A stretch of DNA of 14,826 bases from Gammaproteobacteria bacterium (lineage in GTDB: Bacteria > Pseudomonadota > Gammaproteobacteria > S012-40). A program made the translations under genes and the position numbers. The stretch is from NCBI GenBank assembly GCA_015491615.1, contig WFVN01000176.1, forward strand, positions 1-14,826, given 5' to 3'. Below, piece after piece: positions 6,774 to 14,569 of this stretch (within the stretch, counting starts at the first letter, position 1; each line of letters begins with the position of its first letter). The notes under the pieces are model-generated. The model ran no database searches. It saw only the letters and a list, made by a program, of their open reading frames with translations, and had not been told where the DNA came from.

Positions 6774-7609
6774 TCCTCGAAGAATTCGGCGCTCTCGGTT
6801 CGCAGGCGGCGGGCCTCCTGCTGAGCGAGGACGTTGATGAGAGTCAGGTCGGGGACGTGGGGGTCGGCGGTCAGGACCTCGTCGAGGAGCCGGTCGTGGA
6901 GGGAACGGTCGAAGATCAGGCGGGCGTACCGACGGGCGTATTCCACCTTGGCCATGAGGTTGCCGCCGCCCGAGAGTTCGATGGCCCGCTCGAAGTGGGC
7001 GCGTGCCTTTTCCGGGTCGCCCCCCAGGGCCGGCGGCCGCTGGGCACGGATCACCCCCAGGTAGAGATGGGGCATGCCCTGTTCGTAAGCCGGATCGATG
7101 GCCAGCACCCGTTCCAACAGCACCTCCACCTTGGGCAGGTCGGCGAGGGCGCTCCAGTCGTCGCTGTGGGTCTGGATGAAACCAGCCCAGGTGGTGGCGT
7201 AGGCGTAGAGTTCATCCACACGCCGCTTTGGGACGGTCTGTACGCGTGTCTCGAACTGATCGAAGGGCAGGGCGGGGAGATCGCACAGGGCGTCGTCGTG
7301 CAAGCACAGGGCGCGACCCGCATAGGCGAAGGCCTTGGCCGCGAGGTGTTTGGCGCGGGTCCGTTCGAGCGTTCCCACCGCCAGGTAGGCCCCGTACAAC
7401 TGGGCGGTGGAGAGGAGAGTGCCAGGGTCGTCCGGGGCCCGGGCGAGGCCGCCCTCCAGGAGGATCAAATAGGCCGGCAGCCCCTCGGCCACCAGGCGCG
7501 GGTCGTCGCTGTTCTTGACCCCCGCCTCCAGGCGTTCGGACAGGGGTTGGGTGACCAGGCCGGCGCAGCCGGTGAGGAGAAGGGCGGCGATGGGAAGGAT
7601 CGAGCGCAT
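6770..7609 (-). CDS. tatT: TRAP-associated lipoprotein TatT
   Basis: A 279-residue lipoprotein of the TatT family (T component of TRAP transporters). The lipobox LTGC puts the lipidated cysteine at residue 15. The mature protein is nearly all helical with TPR-like repeats, for example the stretches around 45-75, 125-165 and 170-205 (ERVLAIDPAYEQGMPHLYLG, KARAHFERAIELSGG). In Treponema pallidum, TatT (Tp0956) forms a trimer that binds the DctP-type receptor Tp0957; a similar partnership with the adjacent DctP is inferred. The ATG at 7609 was chosen because it directly precedes the signal sequence. An ATG pair at 7669/7666 is in frame but would add an arginine-rich tail and overlaps a promoter -10 element. 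The ribosome binding site is weak. This is the first gene of the TRAP unit, 79 bp after the methyltransferase stop. Confidence 0.88.
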   Translation of the reverse strand: MRSILPIAALLLTGCAGLVTQPLSERLEAGVKNSDDPRLVAEGLPAYLILLEGGLARAPDDPGTLLSTAQLYGAYLAVGTLERTRAKHLAAKAFAYAGRALCLHDDALCDLPALPFDQFETRVQTVPKRRVDELYAYATTWAGFIQTHSDDWSALADLPKVEVLLERVLAIDPAYEQGMPHLYLGVIRAQRPPALGGDPEKARAHFERAIELSGGGNLMAKVEYARRYARLIFDRSLHDRLLDEVLTADPHVPDLTLINVLAQQEARRLRTESAEFFEE

Positions 7610-7664
7610 ATCGCGGGTCTGGGATCTCTCGCTGCGGCCGCTGCCCGGCCAGAAACGACGCGCC

Positions 7665-7692
7665 ATCATAACGCAGCCCAAAAACAGCTCAA
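7665..7692 (-). promoter_or_regulatory. Candidate sigma-70 promoter for tatT-dctPQM
   Basis: On the minus strand, TTGAGC (7692-7687; 4/6 match to TTGACA) and TATGAT (7670-7665; 5/6 match to TATAAT) are separated by 16 bases. The -35 element overlaps the methyltransferase stop codon. Transcription should begin near 7658, giving a leader of about 50 bases before the tatT ATG. This also argues for 7609 as the start. Confidence 0.55.
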
Positions 7693-8258
7693 AATCGTCG
7701 CCGGGCCACCAGATGGGCCAGCCCTCGACGGCCGCTGGCGGCGTCGCCACTGTCCCCGTCTTCGCGGTAGAACAAGGGTTCGAGCATGGCGAAACGACGC
7801 AGTAGCTCGCCCTGCGTGAGGCGCAGGTCGGGGCTCCCCGGTCCCCGGGCCCAACCGGTCGGCACCTGGCTGAAGGTCTGGTAGAACAACAGCCCGCCGG
7901 GGGCGAGGGCATCGGCGATGGCCCCCAGCAGGGGGCGATGCAGGAAGTGGGCCACGACGATGACTTCGAAAGCGCCCGGCGGCGGTGTCTCGCGGGTGAG
8001 GTCCACCCGTCTCGTCTGCACGAACAGGCCCTCTTGAGCCGCCCAGGTGGCGAGCTTGTCCAGCGCCACGGGGGAACGGTCCCAAGCCTCCACCGTCAGG
8101 CCCCGGCGGGCCAGGAACAGGGCGTTCCCTCCCAGGCCGCAGGCGAGGTCCAGGGCGCGTCCGGATGATGGCAGCAGGTGGGGGTTCTCGCTCAGTACCC
8201 AGGCGGGGGCTGGGGGATGGTCGGCGGTGGCGTAGCGGCGGTCCCAGAAGTCGGTCAT
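7689..8258 (-). CDS. Class I SAM-dependent methyltransferase, TehB-like
   Basis: A 189-residue cytoplasmic methyltransferase with a Rossmann-type S-adenosylmethionine fold. It opens with MTDFWDRRYA, the usual start of this small TehB-like group. Motif I is ALDLACGLGGNALFLARRG (DLACGLGG binds the cofactor), motif II is VEAWDRSPVALDKL with an acidic residue for the ribose, and a later strand reads AFEVIVVAHFLHRP. The C-terminal part (GGLLFYQTFSQ) fits a Methyltransf_11/TehB fold. The substrate is unknown; tellurite or small-molecule methylation is only a family association. The start at 8258 leaves 19 bp after trkH with a weak GGGAAAA site. An in-frame ATG at 8273, four bases after the trkH stop, would add five residues and cannot be excluded. 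It is probably transcribed with trkAH. Confidence 0.88.
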   Translation of the reverse strand: MTDFWDRRYATADHPPAPAWVLSENPHLLPSSGRALDLACGLGGNALFLARRGLTVEAWDRSPVALDKLATWAAQEGLFVQTRRVDLTRETPPPGAFEVIVVAHFLHRPLLGAIADALAPGGLLFYQTFSQVPTGWARGPGSPDLRLTQGELLRRFAMLEPLFYREDGDSGDAASGRRGLAHLVARRRF

Positions 8259-8277
8259 GGCGGGTTTTCCCATTGTT

Positions 8278-9729
8278 TCAGCGGCGCCAGAAGGCGGGGG
8301 TGAGGAGCACCAGGAGGGTGAAGATCTCCAGGCGCCCGAGGAGCATGGCGAAGCACAGCACCCACTTGGCCGGATCGGAGATGTTGGCGTAGTGGGGGCC
8401 CACCTCTCCCAGGCCGGGCCCCAGGTTGTTGAGGCAGGCGGCCACGGCGGAGAAGGAGGTGACCAGGTCCAGGCCGGTGGCGGAGAGGAGCAGGAGCATG
8501 ACGCTGAAGCTGGCCACGTAGAGGGAGAAGAAGCCCCACACCGCCTCCACCACCTCTTCGGAGAGGTGGTTCTCTCCGACGCGGATGGGGAGCTGCGCGG
8601 AGGGATGGATGAGGCGCAGGATCTCGCGCTGCCCCTGCTTGAACAGGAGGAGGACGCGGATCACCTTGAGACCACCGCCGGTGGAGCCGGCGCAACCGCC
8701 GACGAAACTGGTGAACAGGAGCAACAGGGGCAGGAAACCGGGCCACTCTTGGTATTGGGCGGTGGTGAAGCCGGTGGTGGTGCCGATGGAGACGGCCTGG
8801 AAGATGCCGTGGTGGAGAGCCGAACCGGCGTCCTCGAAGGTGCCGCTCCAGTAGAGGAAAGCGCTGGTGATCAGGGCCACGGTGGCGAGGATGCCGATGT
8901 AGGTACGGAATTCGCTGTCCTGGGCGTAGGGGCGTAGGGAAACGGCCCGCCAGGCGGTGAAGTGGAGGGCGAAGTTGGCCCCCGCCAGGAGCATGAAGAC
9001 GATCGCCACCGCTTCGATGGCGGCGCTGTCGAAATAGCCCATGCTGGCGTCGTGGGTGGAGAAGCCGCCGATGGCCACGGTGGAGAAGCTGTGGGCGATG
9101 GCGTCGAAGGGGGTCATGCCGGCCAGCCAGTAGGCGAAGGCGCAGGCGACGGTGAGCCCCAGGTAGATGTACCACAGGGCCTTGGCCGTCTCGGCGATGC
9201 GTGGGGTGAGCTTGTTGTCCTTGATGGGGCCGGGGGTCTCCGCACGGTAGAGCTGCATGCCGCCGATGCCCAGCATGGGCAGGATGGCCACCGCCAGGAC
9301 GATGATGCCCATGCCCCCCAGCCATTGCAGTTCCTGGCGGTAGAAGAGGATCGCGCGCGGCAGCTCGTCGAGGCCGACGATGACGGTGGCGCCGGTGGTG
9401 GTGAGGCCGGAGATGGATTCGAACAGGGCGTCGGTAAAGCTCAAGTCGGGCCGTTCGGAGAGCACGAAGGGCAGGGTGCCGGAGAGCCCCAGCCCGGCCC
9501 AGAACAGGGCGACGATGATGAAGCCGTCGCGCAGGCGCATCTCGTGGCGGCGGTCGCGCACCGGCAGCCACAGCAGGAAGCCGGTGACCAGGGTGATGGC
9601 GAAGGCGGCGAGGAAGGCCTCCAGGGCCCCGTCCCCATACCACAGGGCCACCCCTACGGGGGGCAGCATGGTGGTGCTGAAGATCATCAGCAAAAGGCCC
9701 AGGATGCGGAGTATGGCGGCGATCTGCAT
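8278..9729 (-). CDS. trkH: Trk potassium uptake protein TrkH
   Basis: The ion-conducting membrane subunit of the Trk potassium uptake system, 483 residues (typical for TrkH). Four pore-loop repeats with the expected filter sequences are visible: TTTGAT at 110-115, VAIGGFS at 218-224, TTTGF at 317-321 and NNLGPGLG at 434-441, each followed by a transmembrane helix. The glycines that line the filter are all retained, and GCAGSTGGGLKV (345-356) matches the conserved cytoplasmic side of the third repeat. The start at 9729 is three bases after the trkA stop. TrkA gates it from the cytoplasm, so the two form one complex. Placement after ntrYX and trkA is a common gammaproteobacterial order. Confidence 0.97.
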   Translation of the reverse strand: MQIAAILRILGLLLMIFSTTMLPPVGVALWYGDGALEAFLAAFAITLVTGFLLWLPVRDRRHEMRLRDGFIIVALFWAGLGLSGTLPFVLSERPDLSFTDALFESISGLTTTGATVIVGLDELPRAILFYRQELQWLGGMGIIVLAVAILPMLGIGGMQLYRAETPGPIKDNKLTPRIAETAKALWYIYLGLTVACAFAYWLAGMTPFDAIAHSFSTVAIGGFSTHDASMGYFDSAAIEAVAIVFMLLAGANFALHFTAWRAVSLRPYAQDSEFRTYIGILATVALITSAFLYWSGTFEDAGSALHHGIFQAVSIGTTTGFTTAQYQEWPGFLPLLLLFTSFVGGCAGSTGGGLKVIRVLLLFKQGQREILRLIHPSAQLPIRVGENHLSEEVVEAVWGFFSLYVASFSVMLLLLSATGLDLVTSFSAVAACLNNLGPGLGEVGPHYANISDPAKWVLCFAMLLGRLEIFTLLVLLTPAFWRR

Positions 9730-9732
9730 GGC

Positions 9733-11106
9733 TCAGAGGAAGCCGATGCCCACTTGGAAGAGGCGTTCCACGTCCTTGATGCGGCGTTTGTCCACCACGA
9801 ACAGGATGACGTGGTCCTCGGGTTGGATGACCACGTCGCGATGGGGCAGGAGGACCTCGTTGTGGCGGACGATGGCGCCGATGGTGGTGCCGGGAGGGAG
9901 TTTGATCTCGTCGATGCGCCGCCCCACCACCTTGGAGGAGGTGGAGTCGCCGTGGGCCACCGCCTCGATGGCCTCGGCGGCGCCGCGGCGCAGGCTGTGT
10001 ACCACCGCCACGTCGCCGCGGCGCACGTGCGCCAGGAGGCTGCCGATGGTGACCTGCTGCGGGGAGATGGCAATGTCGATGATGCCGCTCTGCACCAGGT
10101 CCACGTATTCCGAGCGATTGATGAGGGCCATGGTCTTGCGCGCCCCGAGACTCTTGGCAAGCATGGCGGAAAGGATGTTGGCCTCGTCGTCGTTGGTGAC
10201 GGCGATGTAGACGTCGGTGTTCTCGATGTTCTCTTCCAGGAGGAGGTTACGGTCGGCGCAGTCTCCCATGAGGACGATGGTGCGTCGGAGCTGGGTGGCC
10301 ACTTGGCGGGCGTTTTCCGGGTTGTGGTCGATGATCTTCACCTGGTGGTCCTGCTCCAGGGCGCGCGCCAGGCGCACGCCGATGTGACCGCCGCCGGCGA
10401 TGATGATGCGCTTGACCTTCTTGGTGCGCCCGCCCAGTTCGGCGAGGACAGCACGGATGTTCTTGCGCGCGGCGACGAAGAACACCTCGTCGCCTTCCTC
10501 GAGGACCGTGTCGCCGGTGGGGATGATGGGGCGATCACGGCGGTAGATGGCCGCCACCCGCGCCTGGATGCCGGGCATGCGCTCGGCCAGCTCGCGGATT
10601 CTGTGTCCCACCAGGGGGCCGCCGTGTTCGGCGCGCACCGCCACCAGCCGTACCCGCCCTTCCGCGAAGTCCAGTACCTGGAGGGCGCCCGGGTATTCGA
10701 TGAGGCGGTGGATGTAATCGGTGACGATCTGCTCCGGGCTGATGAGGACGTCGATGGGGAGGGCGTCCTGGGTGAACAGCTGCGGCAGGTCCAGGTAGGC
10801 CTTGGCGCGCACGCGGGCGATCTTGGTGGGGGTGTGGAACAGGGTGTAGGCCACCTGGCAGGCGACCATGTTGGTCTCGTCGCTGTTGGTGACGGCGAGG
10901 ATCATGTCGGCGTCCTCGGCGCCGGCCTGGGCGAGGACGTCGGGGTGGGAGGCGTGGCCGTCGACGGTGTTCAGATCGAAGCGGTCGCGGAGTTGCTCTA
11001 GGCGGCCCTCGTCGGCGTCCACCACGGTGATGTCGTTGGCCTCGCTGGCGAGAACGGCGGCTACCGAGGAACCCACCTGGCCGGCGCCGAGGATGATGAT
11101 CTTCAC
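9733..11106 (-). CDS. trkA: Trk potassium transport regulator TrkA
   Basis: The cytoplasmic NAD(H)/nucleotide-binding ring subunit of the Trk system, 457 residues (usual about 458). It has two tandem RCK units. The first Rossmann fold has GAGQVG (7-12) with an acidic ribose-binding residue at Asp30. The second has GGGHIG (238-243) with Asp260. Each is followed by an RCK_C domain (about 140-222 and 370-452). The start codon is GTG at 11106, giving MKIIILGAGQ, the canonical TrkA N-terminus. A GGAGGA site lies 10 bases upstream (11117-11122), slightly distant. It follows ntrX by about 50 bp and precedes trkH by 3 bp. Confidence 0.97.
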   Translation of the reverse strand: MKIIILGAGQVGSSVAAVLASEANDITVVDADEGRLEQLRDRFDLNTVDGHASHPDVLAQAGAEDADMILAVTNSDETNMVACQVAYTLFHTPTKIARVRAKAYLDLPQLFTQDALPIDVLISPEQIVTDYIHRLIEYPGALQVLDFAEGRVRLVAVRAEHGGPLVGHRIRELAERMPGIQARVAAIYRRDRPIIPTGDTVLEEGDEVFFVAARKNIRAVLAELGGRTKKVKRIIIAGGGHIGVRLARALEQDHQVKIIDHNPENARQVATQLRRTIVLMGDCADRNLLLEENIENTDVYIAVTNDDEANILSAMLAKSLGARKTMALINRSEYVDLVQSGIIDIAISPQQVTIGSLLAHVRRGDVAVVHSLRRGAAEAIEAVAHGDSTSSKVVGRRIDEIKLPPGTTIGAIVRHNEVLLPHRDVVIQPEDHVILFVVDKRRIKDVERLFQVGIGFL

Positions 11107-11116
11107 TGTGCGGTGG

Positions 11117-11122
11117 TCCTCC
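11117..11122 (-). promoter_or_regulatory. Ribosome binding site of trkA
   Basis: On the minus strand GGAGGA lies ten bases before the GTG start. It supports the GTG start of trkA, since no ATG is available at the expected N-terminus. Confidence 0.65.
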
Positions 11123-11137
11123 GCTGCTCCCTCGCTG

Positions 11138-11158
11138 GCGCTTCTTCGGCGCTTTTTT
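11138..11158 (+). terminator. Terminator-like hairpin with T-run on the plus strand
   Basis: In the ntrX-trkA gap, GCGC (11138-11141) and GCGC (11149-11152) can pair around a seven-base loop, extended by one wobble pair, and are followed by six T. It points rightward, antisense to ntrX. The stem is short, so this is weak evidence. On the minus strand the hairpin has no downstream T-run, so it would not end the ntrX transcript. Confidence 0.25.
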
Positions 11159-12431
11159 AAGTTTTTTTAATGCGTCGGGCCTCGATCCCCAGACTGCGCA
11201 GCTTGCGGTACAAGTGCGTTCGCTCCATGCCGGTGAGGCGGGCCAGTTCGCTCATGTTGCCGCCGGCACGCTCCAGTTGGCGGCTCAGATAGCGGCGCTC
11301 GAAGCGTTCGCGGGCCTCGCGCAGAGGCAATTCTAGCAGATCGTCCAGGGTCGTTTCGGCGGGTGCCTCCATTTCCAGGCAGGCGGCCACCTCGGTCACC
11401 CCCACCTCGCCGCCGCCTTCGGCCAGGAGGCGCCGCAGGAGGGCGCGCAGACCCGTGAGGCCGGCCGGCCAGGGGGCGTGGCGCAGGCGGTTGAGGGCGG
11501 CGATGGACAGGGGGCGGTAGGGAAGGCCCTCGCGGCTCACCAGTTCCTCCACCAGGTGGCGGGCCAGGTCGGGGATGTCTTCGCGCCGGTCCTCCAGGCC
11601 GGGCACGCGCAGTTCCACTTCGGCCACGCGCGCGAACAGGGCGGGCAGGAGGCGGCCGCTCTGGACCAGGTGCCCGGGGGCCTCCAAGGTGGTCGCCACC
11701 AAGCGCGGTGCCGGTCCGCGGACGAGGCGCGCGGCCAGGACTCGCTGTCGCTCGCGGTCGAGGGCGCCCAGATGAAGGAGGACGAGGGTACCGGTGGCGA
11801 TGCCCTCCCAGGCGCTCTCGTCGGCCAGGAGCGCGTCCAGGCGTTGTCCCTCGCTGTCGCCGTCGAGGATGAGGCAGGGGGCCTGGGCACGGGGGCTGAG
11901 GGCGTGCAGGTGCTGGGCGAGGAGGCGTTTGCCGGCCCCCGGCGGTCCCCACAGGGTGATGCCGTAGGGTTGCGCCGCGAGGCGGGTGAGGCGTTCCAGG
12001 ACCTGGCCCATGGCGGCGCTGCGGGAAACGATATGGGCGGGGGCCACCGTGGCGCTGGGGGCGGTGCGTCCCCGGCTCGGGCCCAGGGCCCGTTCCAGGG
12101 TGGCCAGCAGGCGGGCGATGGAGAGGGGTTTTTCCAGGTAGTCGAAGGCCCCCAGGCGGGTGGCCTCCACGGCGGTGTCCACCGTCCCGTGGCCGGACAT
12201 GATCACCACCGGGGCGGCGCCGTCGCGCCATTCCCGCAGCAGGGTGATGCCGTCCACGTCGGGCATCCAGATGTCCAGTAGGACCAGGTCGGGCAGGTTT
12301 TCCCGGTAGGCCTCGCGCGCCTGCGCGCCGTTGCCCGCGAGGGTGACGCGAAAGCCCTCGTCCTCGAGGATCTCGCGCAGGGTCTGGCGGATGTCCGGTT
12401 CGTCGTCCACCACCAGGATGTGGTCGTTCAT
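11157..12431 (-). CDS. ntrX: NtrX-type response regulator with a degenerate AAA+ domain
   Basis: The response regulator partner of NtrY, 424 residues. The receiver domain (1-120) is intact: acidic pair Asp9/Asp10, phospho-acceptor Asp53 (LVLLDIWMPD), and Lys101 (YLEKP). The central AAA+ region (about 135-300) keeps a Walker A (GPPGAGK, 162-168) and the RREDI segment (282-286). It has lost the GAFTGA loop that contacts sigma-54, and the Walker B position reads TLVLLHLGAL (215-224), with His-Leu instead of Asp-Glu. Only one of the usual two arginine fingers seems present (Arg268). The C-terminal Fis-type helix-turn-helix (about 385-415; NMSELARLTGMERTHLYRKL) is well conserved. It therefore probably binds DNA and responds to phosphorylation but cannot drive sigma-54 promoters. 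The ATG at 12431 overlaps the ntrY stop (ATGA). The open frame continues far upstream, but that part is a shadow of ntrY. Confidence 0.93.
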   Translation of the reverse strand: MNDHILVVDDEPDIRQTLREILEDEGFRVTLAGNGAQAREAYRENLPDLVLLDIWMPDVDGITLLREWRDGAAPVVIMSGHGTVDTAVEATRLGAFDYLEKPLSIARLLATLERALGPSRGRTAPSATVAPAHIVSRSAAMGQVLERLTRLAAQPYGITLWGPPGAGKRLLAQHLHALSPRAQAPCLILDGDSEGQRLDALLADESAWEGIATGTLVLLHLGALDRERQRVLAARLVRGPAPRLVATTLEAPGHLVQSGRLLPALFARVAEVELRVPGLEDRREDIPDLARHLVEELVSREGLPYRPLSIAALNRLRHAPWPAGLTGLRALLRRLLAEGGGEVGVTEVAACLEMEAPAETTLDDLLELPLREARERFERRYLSRQLERAGGNMSELARLTGMERTHLYRKLRSLGIEARRIKKT

Positions 12432-14569
12432 GGCTTTTCCTCCGGGCGCTGATCGACGCCGGCGGCGGGCAGGTGGACGCATACCCGCGCCCCGCCTCCC
12501 CGGTGGTTGCCGGCGAGGATGCGACCGCCGTGTTCCTCGACGATGCGTTTGCAGATGGCCAGCCCCAGGCCGCTGCCCCGGGGTTTGGTGGTGAGGTAAG
12601 GCTCGAATACCTGGCTCAGCAGCTCGGCGGGGATGCCGGGACCGTTGTCTTCCACGCACAGGGTGACGCCGCCGCCCTCGGCACGGGTGCGCACGCGGAT
12701 GCGCGGCTCGGGATGCTGCTGCGCCGCCTCGCGGGCGTTCTTGAGAAGGTTGTGGAGGAGCTGACGCAGGCGGCCGGGGTCGGCGAACACGGGGGGAAGG
12801 GGGGCGAGGTGTCGTTCCACGGTCACCGGGGGCTCGCCGTCCCGATACAGTTCGGCCACTTCCTCGATGAGGGCGTTGAGGTCGGTGGGACGCTTCTCCA
12901 GTCGGGGTTCGCGGGCGAATTCGCTGAAGACGCCCACCAGTTCGCGCAGGTGGTCCACCTGGGCGACGATGGTGCGGGTGGCCCGCTGCAGGACCGCCTC
13001 CTCGCTCGCCGGCAAGGTGCCGCGCAGGCGCCGCTCCAAGCGCTCGGCGGCCAGTCGGATGGGGGTCAGGGGGTTCTTGATCTCGTGCGCCAGGCGCTGT
13101 GCCACTTCCGTGCGCGCCGCCTGCCGCTGGGCCTCCATGAGGGCGCTCACGTCGTCCATGACGAGCACCGTGCCGCCGCGCTGGGCGGCCTCGTCGGGGA
13201 GGCGGGCGGCGCGGCACAGGAGGGTGCGCCGGGGCAGGCGCAGTTCCACTTCCCAGCCGGACCGGCGCCGGTGGCGGGCGTGCGCTTCGTGCAGGGGGGC
13301 GAGTTCGGGGTGGTCGCGCACCAGGGCCCCGAGGGTGCGGCCCAGGTAGGGGGCCAAATCCAGTTCCAGGAGCTGGCCGGCGGCGCGATTGTAGGTGCGC
13401 AGGCGACCGCGCCGGTCGAAGGTGAGGATGGCGGAGGTGAGGTGGCCGAGGACGGTTTCCAGGTAGGCCTTCTGTTGTTCCAGTTCGGCGCGGTGGCGCT
13501 CTGCCTCGTCGCGGGCGCGGGCCAGGCGGCGGGTCATGTCGTTGAAGGAGTGGAGGAGGGTGCCCAGTTCGTCGTCGCGCGTCTCCGGGAGGGTGTGGCC
13601 GTAGTCGCCGGCGGCCACCGCGCGCGTGCCCAGGGCCAGCAGGCGCAGGGGGTCCATGAGGCGCCGGGCCAGGTGCAGGGCGGCCCAGGCGGCGAGGAGG
13701 AAGGTCTGCACCACCACCAGGGTGAGGATGAGGAAGAAGCCGTATTTGAGGGGCCGTTGCAGGAACAGGAGTTCGTGGTAGCGGCTGTAGGCCCGCTCCA
13801 CTTCCGAAGCCAGGGCCCCCAGTTGTTCGGGTACCGGGTAACGGGCCTGGAGGATGCGGTCTTCGCCTACGGGAGCGAGGAATTGGATGTGCAGGGGCGG
13901 GCCGTTGTCGAGGATGGAGACGGTGTGCCCCTGTTGCGCCTGCAGCCATTGGTGACGTGGCGGGCGTGGGCCGAGGAGGCGGTCGGTGGCGTTGGAGTGG
14001 CTGGCGACGACGCGCCCGTCGGCGGCGAACAGGGTCAGTTCCTCGGCCCCGAAGCGCCGCGCCAGTTCTCCCAGGCGGATGCGTTGCTGGGGCGTCTCCA
14101 GGGCGGTCAGTTCCAGACGCAGGCCCTCCAGCCGGCGGGAGGCCTGGCGGGTGGCCTCCTGGAGGCTGGCGCGGCCGAGGTCGAGGGCGCGGTCCAGGGG
14201 GTCTTCGATGCGGCGGTCGAACCAACTCTCCACGCCCGCTTGCAGAAAGCCCACGGAAAAGTAGTAGACGATGCCCACGGGGATGAAGGTGAGGACGATG
14301 AAGGCGGCCGCCAGGCGGGTGGTGAGGCGTGAGCCCAGTTGCCCTTCCCGGTAGGCGCGCCACAGGTGCGCGCCCTGGACGACGACGGCCACCGCCAGGG
14401 CCACGGCGGCGGCGATGTTGGCGAGCACGAGGACGCTCATCCACGGGCTCTCCAGGCCGGCGCGGGCGCCCACGGCGAGGAGGTAGAGGGAGGCGAGGAG
14501 GACGGTGGACCCCGCCAAGCCCAGGAAAAGTTGCCGTCCGGAGCGGCTCAGGGTGCCTCGATCGGCCAT
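12428..14569 (-). CDS. ntrY: NtrY-type membrane sensor histidine kinase
   Basis: A 713-residue inner-membrane sensor kinase. Three helices near the N-terminus (about 13-34, 45-66, 85-106) are followed by a periplasmic segment of about 165 residues (110-275), a further transmembrane helix (276-298), a HAMP linker (about 299-352), a PAS domain (about 364-475), a HisKA domain with the phosphorylated His495 (QRLAHEIKNPLTPIRLAAERL), and an ATPase domain. The last shows the N box (LLHNLLKNAREA, 604-615), G1 (DNGPGIP, 641-647), and the F/G2 region (FEPYLTTKPRGSGLGL, 655-670). The order matches NtrY, and the cognate NtrX starts at its stop codon (ATGA). In other bacteria NtrYX responds to nitrogen, redox or oxygen status or envelope state; the signal here is unknown. 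The start at 14569 overlaps the end of the DUF4390 gene by 22 bp. All catalytic motifs appear intact. Confidence 0.95.
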   Translation of the reverse strand: MADRGTLSRSGRQLFLGLAGSTVLLASLYLLAVGARAGLESPWMSVLVLANIAAAVALAVAVVVQGAHLWRAYREGQLGSRLTTRLAAAFIVLTFIPVGIVYYFSVGFLQAGVESWFDRRIEDPLDRALDLGRASLQEATRQASRRLEGLRLELTALETPQQRIRLGELARRFGAEELTLFAADGRVVASHSNATDRLLGPRPPRHQWLQAQQGHTVSILDNGPPLHIQFLAPVGEDRILQARYPVPEQLGALASEVERAYSRYHELLFLQRPLKYGFFLILTLVVVQTFLLAAWAALHLARRLMDPLRLLALGTRAVAAGDYGHTLPETRDDELGTLLHSFNDMTRRLARARDEAERHRAELEQQKAYLETVLGHLTSAILTFDRRGRLRTYNRAAGQLLELDLAPYLGRTLGALVRDHPELAPLHEAHARHRRRSGWEVELRLPRRTLLCRAARLPDEAAQRGGTVLVMDDVSALMEAQRQAARTEVAQRLAHEIKNPLTPIRLAAERLERRLRGTLPASEEAVLQRATRTIVAQVDHLRELVGVFSEFAREPRLEKRPTDLNALIEEVAELYRDGEPPVTVERHLAPLPPVFADPGRLRQLLHNLLKNAREAAQQHPEPRIRVRTRAEGGGVTLCVEDNGPGIPAELLSQVFEPYLTTKPRGSGLGLAICKRIVEEHGGRILAGNHRGGGARVCVHLPAAGVDQRPEEKP

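Noticed and set aside
7610..7669. Upstream ATG pair for tatT
   Set aside because: It adds an arginine-rich tail before the lipoprotein signal and overlaps the likely -10 element.
8962..11001. Very long plus-strand open frame (679 codons) opposite trkH and trkA
   Set aside because: Its composition is Gly/Asp/Glu/His-rich without family signatures, and it is the mirror of two well-recognised genes; GC-rich codon use leaves the opposite frame open.
11153..11168. A-rich run at the end of ntrX as a possible frameshift site
   Set aside because: The codon phase (AAA AAA ACT TAA) does not match a slippery heptamer, and the normal stop gives a typical protein end.
12432..14444. Open frame continuing upstream of ntrX for about 670 codons
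   Set aside because: It is Pro/Arg-rich, lies out of frame inside ntrY, and the ATGA overlap at 12431 gives a natural NtrX start at its receiver domain.
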